Source: Auricularia sp. M13
Lineage: Eukaryota > Basidiomycota > Agaricomycetes > Auriculariales > Auriculariaceae
DNA: 64,000 nt
Assembly (NCBI GenBank): GCA_037042915.1
Contig: CM073197.1
Location: forward strand, 4,154,001-4,218,000
Reading direction: 5' to 3'
Of this stretch, positions 46,218 through 57,234 are shown in pieces (within the stretch, counting starts at the first letter, position 1; every line of letters begins with the position of its first letter). Under the pieces are notes generated by a model that saw only the letters and a program-made list of their open reading frames with translations, ran no database searches and was not told the origin of the DNA. Both the position numbers and the translations under genes were made by a program.

Positions 46218-46420
46218 ATACTGCAATAGATACATGAGAATACCCTTGGGAGACAGATGGTTCTACCACAGAGCTCTACCTTAGACTGTGTGCACGCATT
46301 CGGCAGCAAGCCCGTACACCTAGGTGTCTTGCTTGCATGTGCGCAATGTAGAAAGAGGGGCCGTTGATGATCGCGGAATCGGAGGAGGTAGTGCAAAATC
46401 CGACGTTTATTGACAATTTA

Positions 46421-47600
46421 CTAGTGCAGAATCGGTACGTACACTTTCCGCACATCGTCCACGTGCTCCAAAAGCACCTGCATGCCGCTCACTATAGTCA
46501 CGCACACGTACGGCGGCCGTGATATTGCGAGCCCGAGCTCCATGCAGCTGGTACGGGTCAGAGCATGTTCGGTCACCCAAAGGGCATTCTGACCAAACCG
46601 CGGTGCCACGCATGCAATTCGCAGCAGGATTCGGTTGCTCGAGATCGACTGCATGCCATGCGTGCACCAGGACACGCGCTGAATGCCTGCGAGCGTGAGT
46701 GAGCGAACTCGGCCGTCGAGTGAACCAGCCGGGGACGTACTCGTGCTCTGTGCACTGCCTGCGTTCCGCGATCGCGTGGGTGTTGGGCCTGGAGTCCCTG
46801 AGCTCGATCCTGTGCGCGGAATCGCACGATAATGAGCCCTTGTTTGGGCGCACGGATGGATGCTTCCAGGTACTCGCACCAGATTTGCACCTTGCGCATC
46901 GATAAAACACCGCTTCTGCGGGTCGGAAGCGTCAGTGGGGCCTATCGCCGCACAGAATACGCAGGTCGCGCACTGCGTTTTGCATCGCATCGGGAACGTC
47001 CGCGTGAGGTTGGGCGTCTCGCGCAGACTTGTGCTCAATCTTCCGCAATTCGAGCTCAATCGTCTCGGAGCGTTCGCTGGGGGTAGCCCTAACGTCCCCA
47101 AGCCTAGATATGAGCGCGGAATGTCGGAATAACGAGCGCACCGAGAGCGGTGCTCGTTGTCGTCCCCGTCGCACAAATAGCGTCGCCGCTTCACAGGCCG
47201 ATGTGGAACGGCTTCCGCGCATGGACTGCGTCGTCGGGGCATATGTGCGTGCTTGAAGCGTGTGCGACGTGTTGTGGATTGCACCGGGTGCGTCTGCGTG
47301 ACGTCGGCCGTCTCAAGCGGAGTCATCCTCGACCCTCCGTAGATCACTTGCCCCGCGCATTTTGACGATCGGAGAAGTTTGCCGTGGATGGCAGACACCT
47401 CCTCGTCGTGTGGCTTTGCGCATTTGCACCCGGCCGTCGAGATCGCGAGAAAAGTGTGCCGAACGGGTAAAACGAGCTGCAGACAGCGTCAGATGGTCCG
47501 CACTGGCGGTTGGACGATGGGAGGTATAGCATACGTACCCGATAATGATCTTGAACGGATTATTTCCACGGGAGAGGCCTCTGAGAGCGGGCGCGAGCAT
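46421..47600 (-). CDS. unrecognised gene region inside the 16-kb element
   Basis: Minus-strand segments with protein-like composition lie in different frames: 46421-46730 (GRVRSLTLAGIQRVSWCTHG, VCVTIVSGMQVLLEHVDDVR, stop at 46421), about 46800-46900 (QIWCEYLEASIRAPKQGLII), 46932-47110 (SERSETIELELRKIEHKSAR) and near 47540 (NPFKIIIG). This is what a multi-exon gene with short introns looks like, but I could not fix the splice sites. No family recognised. Confidence 0.35.
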
Positions 47601-48619
47601 TGTTTAAAGCTGTCTCATAAATTTAATTCCTGAGTAAACGCAGAGTGCTCGAACGGCGGTAAAATACATACCCATCGATAGCTCATATCGAGCCAAGTCA
47701 GCTGTGAGCAGCTGTGCGAAATCTTCAAGCCATTGTATTACGAGTTATGAGCAAGGTCTGCAAAGTCAGTCAGTGACTGTCACCGCGATGGTGACCTCGT
47801 ACATCCATCACACAGAGGTACGTACCTCCAAAACGTCTCTCTTGCCAGTCAGAACGGTTGTTGCGGTCTGCAGTGCAATGCCGTTAGGAAAAGCAAACGC
47901 GTGAGGACATCAGGAAAAGCGTACCGGATATTGGCCTTCTACAACGCCGTCGTGGCGTTGTGCAAGCCGTGCGGTGAGTTATGGGGAAATGGAAGTGGTG
48001 GGGCATTGGGAAAGCGGGCGGCAGAATCGCATCTGCGCGCGATGGTTGAAATAGGAGAGCAAGTTGCGGACTTTGCCGTTGTGCCGCCTGCCCGCGCACT
48101 GAACATGACAGATGTGAGAAAACCTCATGACCAGGTTAACAAGCAGTCTGTTTGCATGGCTGTGCGTGATTTTTGGATCAAATGCAGAATTCATTCGGAG
48201 GGACCTCCGAGGGACAAACAGAACTGCAGCAACGCAACGCAGTCTGACCATGTGGTCTCTCAGCCTCTCGGAAGAAGCAGATCCCAGGGGTTACGCATCT
48301 TGATGTGCTGTGCAAAGGCTTCGGAGCGCCGCAGGAAGCTCCTCAAATGGGAAATTGTTGAGTTACATGGCGATAGTGCATATATTCGCCATACCTACAA
48401 GTTGACGGGAGCTTAATGACCAGAATATACGCTCTCAGGTTCCTCCATTCCAGAACGGCCGGCTGCGCCAGCAAACACCTTGCTTGGCTTGCTTCTTACA
48501 TTTCCGAACAACCCCACGCTTGTAACCCCCGCGAACCTCGCAGACAAAATTACTAAATAATTCCCAGTCTCATATTCAACGTGTGCTAATTCTTCGGAAA
48601 TGCAAACTGTTCAACCAGT
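47601..48619. other. spacer inside the 16-kb element, no gene supported
   Basis: A 171-aa plus-strand frame (47901-48416) has no motif; support is too weak to call it a gene. Confidence 0.3.
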
Positions 48620-48746
48620 GGAAGTTTTGTGACTAGGCCTGTGCCCGGGATTTGATAAAATAAACAAATACTTGATCAGAGAATTGAACCCTCGCCTCAA
48701 AGGCGCACCAGGTAACCTCAGTAGGTAAACCACTTGGCCATCGTCA
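48620..48746 (-). mobile_element. tRNA-derived SINE-like unit
   Basis: On the minus strand, from about 48746, the sequence contains an A box TGGCCAAGTGG (48730-48740) and, 40 bp on, a B box GGTTCAATTCT (48680-48690). This is the internal pol III promoter of a tRNA (Ser/Leu-like A box), but no cloverleaf acceptor stem closes. An AT-rich tail region follows, so a SINE head or tRNA relic fits better than a working tRNA. Confidence 0.5.
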
Positions 48747-49253
48747 CTTATGTGAGGAGACCAATGCTCTCGGCCCAGTGCACATGACGGCATACCATAT
48801 CTGCTTAGGAACAAAAGAATTTGCTGAGAAATGAGACGCTGCGTACGTGGCGCGGTTGCGACGCATTCTGCGTATTTCCCAATTCCCCTTCATTTCCCGG
48901 GCTTTGTCGAAACGCGTTTGGGCGGCGCCCGAGTCCTTAGCCCATTTTTCGCGTTCGGAGGGCATAGGGGTACTCCCTGTGCCCACCCTCTGCAGAACGG
49001 GCACTTGTTTGAGCTCAAGCCGTCCAATGAGCTCTGTGAGCGAAAATTCCAGCGAGTGAGAACGGACTGGCGGCGCGAAATCAATGTTGCGGCTCGAGCA
49101 GGGGTGGCTAAATGCGCAACACAGGCACCCCCGGCGGCCTCAGCGCCGACTCTTCGCGCTTCCCACACCACACATCGTACAATACGGCATGTGTAAGCCT
49201 CCGCAGCTGCTTCCCGAAAAAGGTACGGGCCTTGCGAGCACTCCGCGACGGTA

Positions 49254-49737
49254 CTGTAGAGCTAATAATTATTACCGCGTCACGCGTCACGGAGGCCTCA
49301 CGGCCCGGTAATAAACGTGTTTTGTAACATGTCACGGGCCTCTCCAGGTAACCGGATGTCACGGTGTTCAGGCATTCAATTTCCCACTTCAGACTGTCGG
49401 GAGCGGCGCGCCTTTGGCGCGCACAATGTAACACTACATAACCGGAAAGTCTCACACAATCCCTGCAAAATCACAATGGTCACTGTCATGATTATCGCTG
49501 TGCTCCATATCAGGCTTTTAAGATACCTGAGGAGGGCCAGGAACAACCCAGAAATGAGATAATCTCACTTAAAGCATCTTTCTCACAGTCTAGTTGTGCC
49601 TTATCCTGCTGAGAAGTGCCAATTCAGCTTTTTTTTTCCCAGCCTGCCTGGCAATGTCACATGTCACGGGTGCCCCAAGGTAATGTCTCCGACGTGTCAC
49701 GGTCAAACATCGCCGGTAATAATTATTAGCTCTACAG
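49254..49737. mobile_element. TA-flanked MITE inside the 16-kb element
   Basis: The ends CTGTAGAGCTAATAATTATT and AATAATTATTAGCTCTACAG are perfect inverted repeats flanked by TA (49252-49253 and 49738-49739). Subterminal TGTCACGG is repeated near both ends. 484 bp, non-coding. The TA duplication fits a Tc1/mariner-type enzyme. Confidence 0.82.
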
Positions 49738-49739
49738 TA

Positions 49740-50666
49740 TAAAGTTGGTGCGGAAGCGACGCTCAGCACCTTGCTCTCTCCTTCCGCCCACACCTCCCGC
49801 ATCGGAAGCTGCTTGATGAAAGGAGGTTTATCCTCGCTTCAGCTGACGCTCGTCAGCCCGCCGTTCGTCGATGGTGCTGTCGATCGCGGTTCGTTAGCCA
49901 TTGCGGTCCGACCTTCGACTCCCTTTCTACCCTTTGCACCCGGATTGCGCATACAGCTGCGCAAGCTGTTCCACGCAGGCAAGGTGAGTGTTCATCCTTT
50001 GTGATTCAAAGTTCAGAACTCACGTTCGGCATACGAGACCGCTGTAAAAGCACCGCGTCTTGAGCGCGCCCTGGGATAGGTTGGACTTCATAATGCGGGC
50101 CCTGCGAACGTCCAGCAGCATTGTTGAGCGCCTTGGAAGTGTAACGGTGGCGATCGCGAGTTGTCGGCCGTAGAGTACGAAAGGAGTCTGTCAATGGCAA
50201 TTCGCGTCAGGGGCGTGCGACGAGGCGCTGAAATAGTAGCTAGACGCACCTGTTGATGGTCACGGTCTCGTTAGGTATGAAGTCAGATGGACTGAGTGAC
50301 GGGCAGCACATCGGCCTGTTCCGGACTGGCATGCATGGGAAAGTTTTATTCATTGTGAGGCCTTGGGATTTCCGTGACTCTTCATATGCCCAGAAATGGT
50401 GTATATTATGGAAAAGAATGTACTCCCTTAATACTAAGCCTTAGTAGGCTCTGCCCCGTCGCTGACAGCCAGTCTACTGTCGTCATGTGGGTGATATCAC
50501 ACTGTCACGGCTCGCATTCTTCGGGCTTTCTTTGTGACTCATCCAATGCTATTGGGTGTGGGAGATGCTTGTGTGGGCTCTCATACATTACGGATTGCAA
50601 ACTACACTGATAAAAAGCGAAAACAAGCAGCTCGGAAGGGCGCGGTGCGCTCAAGTGCATTATATT
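49740..50666. other. spacer inside the 16-kb element
   Basis: No gene supported. Confidence 0.35.
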
Positions 50667-53071
50667 TCAGCCTAATTCTGTTGTGTTCGTGCTTTCCGTC
50701 AGCACTCGTGCCTGCTGCGCAATGCCAGCATCTATAATCTGGGCATCCGCACATCGTCGCCTTTTGATGACGCGAGGTTCTGTGTCAGCCTCAGAATCCG
50801 ATTCGTCGGACTCACTGCTAAAGGCAGCGGCCAGTGCATCCAGCTCCGCAACGCGTTCTTGGAGTGCTTTGTCCACGCGAGCAGCCTCTGAACTCGTCAG
50901 AGCACGCTTACGCTTTCCCTCCTGGTCGCAGGGCAGATGAAGCCCGCTTACGCTTTCCCTCCTGGTCGCAGGGCAGATGAAGCCCGCGCCTTATCTCAGC
51001 CCGGAGCCGCCGAATGAAGTGGGCCCTAGCATTGCCCCGAAGCGCCTTTCGGTCTGCATTACTGATCGCCACGCTGTGATGCGTAAGAGACTGCATAGGG
51101 GAGAAGATATACAGATATACGCACTAGGTCTGTTGCCCATTGCTAAAGACTTGTGCGCAACCTTTGTACTCCAATGGCCCAATTGCGACGTCCCTGGTAT
51201 TGTCTACAATATGGTTGAAGAGACTGGACGCTCGCGTTTTCTCGCCTTCTTCCCTGGGTGAAATATCAGAGTTTGCTCAGCACATGGATGTTCCGCGTAC
51301 TCTATGTCGACTGGCGGGCTATTGATGGACCAGACGGGCCCGTTTGCGCAGCGATAGAGATGTGTCTTGATGAAAGCGCGGTTCGAGATTGCGCAGAACT
51401 GAGCGTGTGGTAGAATCATGGGACTGTAAGCTGGAAGATAGGTCAGAGCATCCACCACGCCTTTGGAAGGTCATCATGCAGCCGAATAAATTCCAATACA
51501 CATACCTCGCTTCCGAAAGACCGCAGTGACTGGATCATTGAGTGTAGCCGAAGGCGACATGCCAGCAGCGCGCAGTTGCTCGTCGTTCATGCCAAAGATG
51601 AGATGCGCGAGGTGTGTGGGTTTTGTGAATGCGACAGCGATATAGGTCGGCTCGAAGGGATCGTTCCGGATGGCTGCCCCGCTTTGAAGTGCAGACTTGG
51701 GATAATAAGGCCAAAAGCAGTGAGCAGAAGATTGTTGCATACCTCGAATTCTCGGACAGTAGCAGCAAAGCGCTTGTGCGTAGTCATACGGTCCTTGGCC
51801 CAGGCAAGGAGATAGTGACTAGCAAATCCCTTGCGCTGCTCGCGAGTCGGGGCAATGACTGTGCCCGCATGAAGCGCAGGCCGGATGACCTGTTCCAAAA
51901 AGTCCTTCTTGGCAACGTGCACAAATGCAAACATGGCCTCTAGGAGTCGCCCAACGCGCGAAGGATTGGTGAAAAGGTCGCATACGCGAAGTCCAGGCCA
52001 GAGACCTGGCAAATGTGAGTACTCATCGTAATCACCTGGCATGCCGAACCTGCAATGATGAAGACTTCCGAGGCACTGTAGAGGCCAACGCCGTGAAACA
52101 TTTCTACCAGCTCGCGTACTAACGCCAGGGCGAAGTGAGTGTTGGCCGCCAACTTGTCCCACTCCCTGTCAAGCCAGTCTGCAAAAAACGCGAGGTAGTC
52201 GAGGTTGTCTTCCGGTGCAGCCGGATTATGACCCGGATAGATCTCTGGTGGCGGCGTGGGGCGGGAGCGTACCCATTGAGGCTGTCAACTCGGTTGAGAA
52301 CTGATCTAGGCTCAAAACAATCAACTCACAAAGGCAACAAGGTCCTTTGTGAGAAAGGCGAGCACATATTTTGGGAACTGAAGAGCAATAATAATCTTGT
52401 ACGACCTATGCGATACCTATGCAAAAAGCGTGTAAGATGATTCTTGAGCATGATAGGCCTAGTTGGGCTCACCTCAGCCTTCACCTCCTGCACGGATTCA
52501 CGCCATTCCTGTATGCTGAACAGCTGCAGCGATGTGTGCGTCAGATAATGCATCTGCAAGTATCAGTAGCTGCACTATACAAACATGGAAGACATACATC
52601 CAGGAAGCAGACACCGAAGTCGAGCACAAGAGACCGGGCCGTGTAGTAAACATTTACGAGACGGAATGAATCCAAAGTCGCAAAGCCAGGGGGCCACAAG
52701 GGCCCGCGCACCGGTGCCTTGGTGACATCTGACTTCTTGCGACGCGAAGTGTTGCCCTTGGATTTCTGCTTCGAGCCACCGCGCTCCCGTTTGTCGCTGG
52801 CAGAAATCTGGACAGGCAACCGAGCCTTTTCCCGAGCACTGGCCTTGGCCTTCGCCGACTCCTCCTTGATGGGGTCTGCCCAGATGGCCTCGAGCGGCCA
52901 GCCCTCTGTCGAGCTTTTCTGGACAAAGAGATCGTCGGGGTCAAAGTCGGTGAAAAACAGGGCCGCGCGTACGAGATAGACAAGATGAAGATAAGACGCA
53001 ACCAACTCCCGTATCTCGGGCATAGCAGAAACACCGAGGGGAAGATAGCAGAGTACGAAGAGGAGGGCCAT
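50667..53071 (-). CDS. multi-exon protein of unknown function, cargo of the 16-kb element
   Basis: The ATG at 53071 gives MALLFVLCYLPLGVSAMPEI, followed by RELVASYLHLVYLVRAALFF and TDFDPDDLFVQKSS, then a Lys/Arg/Ser-rich stretch and APVRGPLWPPGFATLDSFRL. Later exons include LQLFSIQEWRESVQEVKAE (about 52480-52560), FALALVRELVEMFHGVGLYS (about 52100), NPSRVGRLLEAMFAFVHVAK, PTYIAVAFTKPTHLAHLIFG, MILPHAQFCAISNRAFIKTH, and a C-terminal coiled, acidic end (VAELDALAAAFSSESDESDS, stop 50667). Many short introns separate them. Family not recognised. A 40-bp tandem duplication (50905-50987) lies in the last exon and is not a multiple of three, so the copy may be damaged. A TATA-like sequence lies about 100 bp upstream. 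Confidence 0.55.
50905..50987. repeat. 40-bp tandem duplication
   Basis: The segment starting CGCTTACGCTTTCCCTCCTG occurs twice head to tail with a 40-bp period and no visible differences, inside the last exon of the unknown cargo gene. Confidence 0.85.
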
Positions 53072-53467
53072 AGTAAGTTGGGAGAGCGGTGACTAGGTTT
53101 CCATACCATATTTTGGGTATGGCAAGTGCGAGGGAAGGAGCCGGGAGATACACGGGCGGTACGCAGCAAGTATAAAGGAGAGAGCAGAGTTAGATCCAGG
53201 ACAGGACAGTCAAAAGCTACACACCTTTGCACCCATGTTGGCTCTATAATCTTGGATTAGAGCAGCTGTAGGTAGAGCAACGCAAAAGTTTGGTCCTGCA
53301 GCAGGCACTACGAGCGAAGGACGCGAAGGACGCGAACGCGTGATTGCGGGCTTTGAATAGCGTGCACTCCGCTCAACTTTGCCGTCTGCCGGTTATGCAT
53401 GACAGGATCACACAAACAGAATAGAGAAACCTTTCCAGCAGTTACATCTTGTTATTCAAAATGCAGT

Positions 53468-54490
53468 TTAACCGTCCTGGCACCGCAGCACATCGTCCTC
53501 CTGCCGCACAAACTCCTGATCGCGCTGCAGCTGCTCAGCGGTTGCACTGCGCGCGCGCACCCGCCTCCCGCTGCGCGCAGGCCTCGGCCTCTTCACGCCT
53601 AACACTGTCGATATGTTCTTGCTCATGCAGGCACGCTCGACCCGCTCCAGCTCAGCGCGCCGCGTCTGCTCAGCGCGCTTTTGACTCTGCTCAGCGTCGC
53701 GCCGCAACCGCTCGCTCTTCTCAGCCTCGCGGCAGCCGCTGGCGCTCCTCGGCCTCGCATTTTCGCCGCGCGCGTTCCTCTGACTCGCGCTTCAGCCGCT
53801 CGCACTTGCCGGCAGCTTCGTGTTCGCGCCGCTGCCGCTCACGGTCCTCGGACACGCGCCGCTGCTGTGCGCGGCTGTGCGCCTCGGCCTGCTTGCGCTC
53901 AGCCTCGGCCAGCTCGTGTTGTGGGCCTGCTCGCGTTGCTGTCGTGCAGGCAGCATCCACAAACGCCTGCTAGTCCTGCGTTTCGCCTGCGTCTGCAAAG
54001 AAACAGGCCGAAATTGCGGTGTCACGGGCTTCGCATCACCCAACGACGATGTTGGCGCGGGCGCATACGGCGAATGAGTCTACGAGGGCGGTCCAGCCGC
54101 AGGTTGAGCGTGCATCATGACACGCGTCGCCGGCGCACTGGGTGTCTGAGCACTGCTTGACTCGCCCTCCTCTGCGGCCCCAGCCCGCATTGAATGTCAT
54201 AGAGTACGTCGGCGCTTGGGCGGCGGTCGTCGTCGTCGGTGGTGTACGAGTTCTCTCAGTGAATGACCGACATTGGGCTCGAAATGCCGACGTACTGTGA
54301 GGCGCAGCTGTCGCCGCCGTTGCTGTGCGTGTGCTGCTGGGTGTGGTTGGGCGATAGCCGAGGAGCGGTGGGGGGACAGGCTGCGGCAGCGCCTGGGTCA
54401 CGGCCTTGCGCGCGCAGTCTTGAGGGTGTGGATGGTCATCATGTCATGTCCGCGTGTGCATCCGTTCTTCACCCCACGAGCACACTGCAG
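53468..54490 (-). CDS. Arg/Glu-rich coiled-coil protein, cargo of the 16-kb element
   Basis: A minus-strand region begins with Pro/Thr-rich sequence (about 54400-54150, PPLLGYRPTTPSSTRTATA). It continues as a long charged helix (ELAEAERKQAEAHSRAQQRR, REHEAAGKCERLKRESEERA) and then, in another frame, DAEQSQKRAEQTRRAELERV and EQLQRDQEFVRQEDDVL to a stop at 53468. The frame change near 53710 could be an intron or a one-base shift. The composition predicts a dimeric coiled coil. No family recognised. Confidence 0.45.
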
Positions 54491-54984
54491 TGAAAGTGAG
54501 TTAGCGCAAGGGGATCTTAGAGCACAACCAACATACACACACCAGAGATCGGGTGGTATTGAGATGAGTAGCATCGGGCGCGGCGCGCTGCCTCAAACAC
54601 TCGACCGAAGCGTTGAGCCGCTCAGAATGAGACGGCGGGCGTCGCTCGCGGCGGCTGAATGCATGTCCTGTAATCCATATGCCCTCTGAGCAGCGACATA
54701 GGTGTCGAGGTCGTAGCGTATTTCCCATGGCAGCATAGTCAAGCGAGCACTAGGCGGAGGGACCGAGTGCACAGCCGCTACAGCTGCAGGAGCGGTTATC
54801 GATGGCGGAGGCCGGCAGACGATGAACAACCCCTGACGTCGAGCAAGCAGGCCAGCACAAGCCAGCATCGTCAAGGTGTGTATTGTGCACGGCTGTCGGC
54901 AGCCGGCACCAGACGCTGTGCGCAGCCGCGCTGGATGCGTGAAAACGCCGTAGCCTAATGCGTATGGCGGCGACTTAGCGGTGA
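54491..54984. other. spacer before the right TIR
   Basis: No gene supported. Confidence 0.3.
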
Positions 54985-55285
54985 CGATGGCGGCGGCGGC
55001 AACATGTCGGCGGCGGCCACAGCGACGATGTCGGTGGGTTGGTGGTGGCAGCCGGCATCTGACGCTGGGCGGCGCGAAGGAACCGCGGCTGATCACTGTC
55101 GATGGCGGCGACCTGGCCGCGACGACGGCCGCGACGGCGGCGACGATGACGGTGGCGACGATGACGGCAGGACGTCATGCTGGCACCGGATGGCACTTGG
55201 GATCACTCGGGATCCGGGACTCGGAAGCTCGATCACCGAAGCTGTCCATCTCGGATCCGAAGCTGTCCAGTCCGTCTTTCCATAG
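54985..55285. repeat. right terminal inverted repeat of the 16-kb element
   Basis: Reverse complement of the left TIR with fewer minisatellite units; ends in CCATAG directly before CCGG. Confidence 0.85.
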
Positions 55286-55289
55286 CCGG
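55286..55289. repeat. 4-bp target duplication (CCGG), right copy
   Basis: Pairs with 39218-39221. Confidence 0.75.
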
Positions 55290-57234
55290 CGGTATAGTGA
55301 AGCTCGACGTCCTTCATTGGCTCAGCAAGGCAGCTCTGGACTCTATCGGGAAAGCAGGTTCGTAGTTCCTCGCTGCTGCTTCCATCCAGCTGATGACCGT
55401 TCCACCTGGCCCCTAGGATTTGACTATGATTTCGGCGGCCTCAGCGGACGTGATGGGGAAAACGAGCTCGCCGTTGCATTCGATAGGGTCTTCCGAGCCG
55501 ACAACACACCCAAGATCCAGCTCCGCATCCTCGTCGACAACATATTCCCCATAGTCCGCGCGATATTCGTGAGTTGGAGAGTTCATGTCAATGACTGCTA
55601 AAGCGACACTGAGCATGTTTCATTTGCAGCCCAGCTCGCGCGCGCGGGAGATCGATGAGAGCAAGAAGATGATGGACGATGTTGGCATGCGCATCGTCCA
55701 GGAGAGGAAGCAAACTGTTTTGAGCAACATGACTGGCGGACGCATTGATCGCAAGGCCGTCGGTGGAAAGGACCTCATTTCGCTCTTGATTCAGGCAAAC
55801 CTGGCCGAAGACGTGAGCCCGTCGCAGAAGCTCTCCGACGCCGAGGTCATGGCGCAAATACCAGCCTTCATTGTGGCAGGTGAGCGAGCACGGGCAGTGA
55901 ACTGGATCAGGACACGTTGCTCATGTAGACCCTCAGGTAACGAAACCACAGCGCCAGTTTGTTGGTCGTGTTTTATCTGCCTTAGGCTGACCATTTCCCA
56001 CAGGAACTCGACTACGTGGGCCATGTACGCCCTGGCTATGTACCCGGAGACCCAGAAGAAGCTTCGCCACGAGCTGCTGCAGGTCGGCACGGAGCACCCG
56101 TCGCTGGATGCGTTGAACGCTCTTCCGTATCTCGACAAGGTCGTGCGCGAGACTGTCGCAACGTTCATCGCGCGCGAGGCCGTCAAGGATGACGTCGTCC
56201 CCTTCGAGCGGCCCATCAAAGATGTCGATGGAAACCTGCACTCCCAGCTTAGGTGCGTGTCCTTGGAATTTTGCATGTTTCACATTGCAAGTGCTGACAA
56301 CTCTCAGACTTCGCAAGGGTGATCAGGTACTGGTGCCGATCTGGGTCATCAACCGCAGCAAGCACATCTGGGGCCCCGATGCAGACCAGTTCCGGTGCGT
56401 TGAGGTCCAGCCGCGATATTGCGCTGTGGCGACTCACGCACGTTTCAGCCCTGAGCGCTGGGACGAGGTCCCAAGAGCGAAGCGTCGTCGATCCTAGCGC
56501 TCAGTTAGTTATCTCCCGCGAGATAACTAACAGGTTACTAACGTGAGGTGTTACTAACATGGTGTTAATAACATTGTTAATAACATTTGAGCTTATATAA
56601 TACACTACAGGTTGAGAGTACATCCTGGACATCACCCAGGCCAGTATAATAGAATAATTGAGGTGCTCGAAGCAAGTTTTGAGGGCCTGAGCTGTATGTG
56701 TGGTGCGCAAAGACAGTCAACCCACTTCCCATAGCATTGGGAAGCCGAGGTACACCAGCATGAGTGATACTTGACAACTTAGAGGGAGTACAGGTCACTT
56801 AATTGGTATGAGAACTGAGATTCATATGACAGGAGTCCTTCAGGGCCCAGGATCCCTTCTCCGGCCAAGGGCTTTGATGTACCTTCAAAGTTAGTAACCC
56901 GACCTTCCCCCAGGACCTGTGTTACTAACGTGTTACTAACTAACACGTTAGTAACAAAGTTAGTAACTTTCAGTAACTAACTGAGCGCTAGTCGATCCCA
57001 GGAATCACGCTGAACCTGATGAGCTTCGTCGGCGGCCCGCGCGCGTGCACCGGGCACCGCTTCACTGTCGCGGAGATGAAGGCGCTGCTCTTCCACATCG
57101 TCCGCGGGTTCGAGTTTACACTCGGGATCGAAGACTCGCAGATCTGGTCGCGCACCGGCAACCTCTTGCGTCCGCAGCTCCGCAAGGACAACACCGTCCA
57201 GCTGCCCATGTTGTTGACCCCCGTCGCTGCGTAA
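55290..57234 (+). pseudogene. cytochrome P450, 3' part
   Basis: Starts inside the exon cut by the 16-kb element (GIVKLDVLHWLSKAALDSIG, exon end 55357). Introns then separate FDYDFGGLSGRDGENE, the EIDESKKMMDDVGMRIVQER exon, the I-helix (AFIVAG, then an ETT core), TTWAMYALAMYPETQKKLRH, DKVVRET, DDVVPFERPIKDVDGNL, IWVINRSKHIWGPDADQF and PERWDEVP. The heme loop FVGGPRACTGHRFTVAEMKA and the C-terminus, with stop 57234, lie beyond a second insertion (56495-56990). Around RET the sequence reads ETVA, so the Arg of the ExxR motif and the usual RLHPPVP segment are missing. The codons just before the MITE do not share a frame with the heme exon. The gene is dead even without the large insert. Confidence 0.78.
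56495..56990. mobile_element. hAT-like MITE, copy 2 (inside the P450)
   Basis: Same TAGCGCTCAGTTAGTTA ends as the copy at 40048-40553, with its own 8-bp duplication GTCGATCC (56487-56494 and 56991-56998). 496 bp, non-coding, with GTTAGTAAC-type subterminal repeats. It separates the PERWDE exon from the heme-binding exon. Confidence 0.9.

Larger units (their letters stand above)
39222..55285. mobile_element. 16-kb integrase-type transposon carrying an alpha-kinase
   Basis: Long terminal inverted repeats (39222 to about 39566, and about 54985-55285) begin CTATGGAAAGACGGACTGG and hold a 15-bp minisatellite. A CCGG duplication flanks the element and it lies inside a P450 exon. Contents, left to right: a hAT-like MITE, an alpha-kinase gene (minus), an integrase-core gene (plus), an unrecognised minus-strand region, a SINE-like unit, a TA-flanked MITE, a multi-exon unknown gene (minus) and a coiled-coil gene (minus). 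No KDZ transposase, DNA polymerase, capsid or reverse transcriptase was recognised. The 4-bp duplication and integrase-like enzyme recall Ginger-type DNA transposons, but size and cargo are unusual. Family assignment is inference. Confidence 0.82.

Noticed and set aside
48650-48750. Functional tRNA gene
   Set aside because: A and B boxes are present but acceptor and anticodon stems do not pair well.
39222-55285. Polinton/Maverick identity for the 16-kb element
   Set aside because: Long TIRs and an integrase fit superficially, but the duplication is 4 bp rather than 6 bp and no polymerase, ATPase, protease or capsid motif was recognised.
39222-55285. KDZ (Kyakuja-Dileera-Zisupton) identity for the 16-kb element
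   Set aside because: No KDZ transposase motif seen, and the duplication is 4 bp rather than the 8 bp known for Zisupton.
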